A model generated the notes under the pieces. It worked only from the letters and a program-made list of their open reading frames with translations, did no database searches and was not told the DNA's origin. 64,000 nt of DNA from Dictyostelium firmibasis (taxonomy: Eukaryota > Evosea > Eumycetozoa > Dictyosteliales > Dictyosteliaceae): contig CM069767.1 in assembly GCA_036169595.1 (NCBI GenBank), forward strand, positions 4,712,001 through 4,776,000, read 5' to 3'. A program made the translations under genes and the position numbers. Position 1 is the stretch's first letter, and the number at the start of each line of letters is the position of its first letter. Below, in pieces: positions 63,964-64,000 of the stretch.

Positions 63964-64000
<37 letters not shown>
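63603..64000 (-). CDS. GNAT-family N-acetyltransferase, 3' part (partial)
   Basis: Last exon 63935-63603 (110 residues plus stop) of a gene whose earlier exons lie beyond the window. It reads IIKKKLFPEVISIRFEEFDA, then LNCYYLVTLATNIQFRKQGL with the acetyl-CoA signature QxxGxA (QFRKQGLASKLL), then CYIECTNDVNLQFYLKHGF (motif B) and a C-terminus TFMHREPKKIE. Order and spacing of motif A and B fit GNAT acyltransferases. The intron upstream carries an AAT/ATT tract reaching the window edge. Substrate unknown. Confidence 0.8.
63966..64000. repeat. (AAT/ATT)n tract at the window edge, intronic
   Basis: At least 11 triplets continuing beyond the window, within the intron upstream of the GNAT last exon; ATT on the sense strand of that gene. 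Confidence 0.85.

Overview
The window is nuclear DNA from a social amoeba, almost certainly Dictyostelium discoideum or a very close relative. The grounds are the extreme A+T content, long homopolymer A/T runs between genes, short U-rich introns of the GTAAGT...TAG type, in-frame AAT and CAA tracts (poly-Asn, poly-Gln) inside ordinary genes, almost exclusive TAA stops, and several recognisable Dictyostelium genes (noxC, a GRP125-type gelsolin relative, cln3, narfl, a major vault protein, glpD, nup155). I saw no intact or broken retroelement, DNA transposon, tRNA, rRNA or CRISPR array.

Layout. 1-3.2 kb: a possible tail of an upstream gene, then a secreted cysteine-rich protein (+). 3.2-6.7 kb: NADPH oxidase C (-). 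8.0-11.3 kb: gelsolin-related protein (-). 12-15.2 kb: complex I NDUFA6 (+) and a protein with an aegerolysin-like N-terminus and two SH3 domains (+). 16.5-20.5 kb: Wee1/Myt1-family kinase (+) and an unrecognised protein (+). 20.6-26.3 kb: short-chain acyl-CoA synthetase, phytochelatin synthase and a four-TM protein (all -). 27-32.1 kb: C-type lysozyme-like protein, ZnT zinc transporter and methionine-R-sulfoxide reductase B (all +). 32.8-35.9 kb: BTB/BACK protein with a galactose-binding-like C-terminus (+). 36-37.7 kb: Nar1/NARFL Fe-S assembly factor (-). 38-43.4 kb: mitochondrial-looking unknown (+), RRM protein (-), CLN3 (-) and a poly-Gln unknown (+). 43.5-49.1 kb: MROH1-like HEAT-repeat protein (-). 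51.2-53.9 kb: major vault protein (+). 54.2-57.3 kb: glycogen phosphorylase 2 (-). 58-62.9 kb: Nup155 (-). 63.3-64 kb: a 72-residue protein (+) and the 3' part of a GNAT acetyltransferase (-).

Exon boundaries were placed by eye from GT/AG sites, reading-phase continuity and family conservation, and span coordinates include introns. There is no operon-like organisation. Genes are separate units; convergent neighbours often lie 50-200 bp apart and divergent promoters are 0.4-2 kb. A loose theme of metal and redox handling (NADPH oxidase, phytochelatin synthase, zinc transporter, MsrB, Fe-S assembly factor, complex I subunit) is visible, but nothing in the sequence shows co-regulation.

The items most worth a second look are the aegerolysin-like/SH3 fusion, the phytochelatin synthase with an exact catalytic triad and a Cys-rich N-terminal extension, the lysozyme-like protein that keeps the catalytic Glu but lacks the usual Asp context, several short orphan coding-like islands in intergenic DNA, and the fixed strand orientation of AAT/ATT tracts in exons versus introns.
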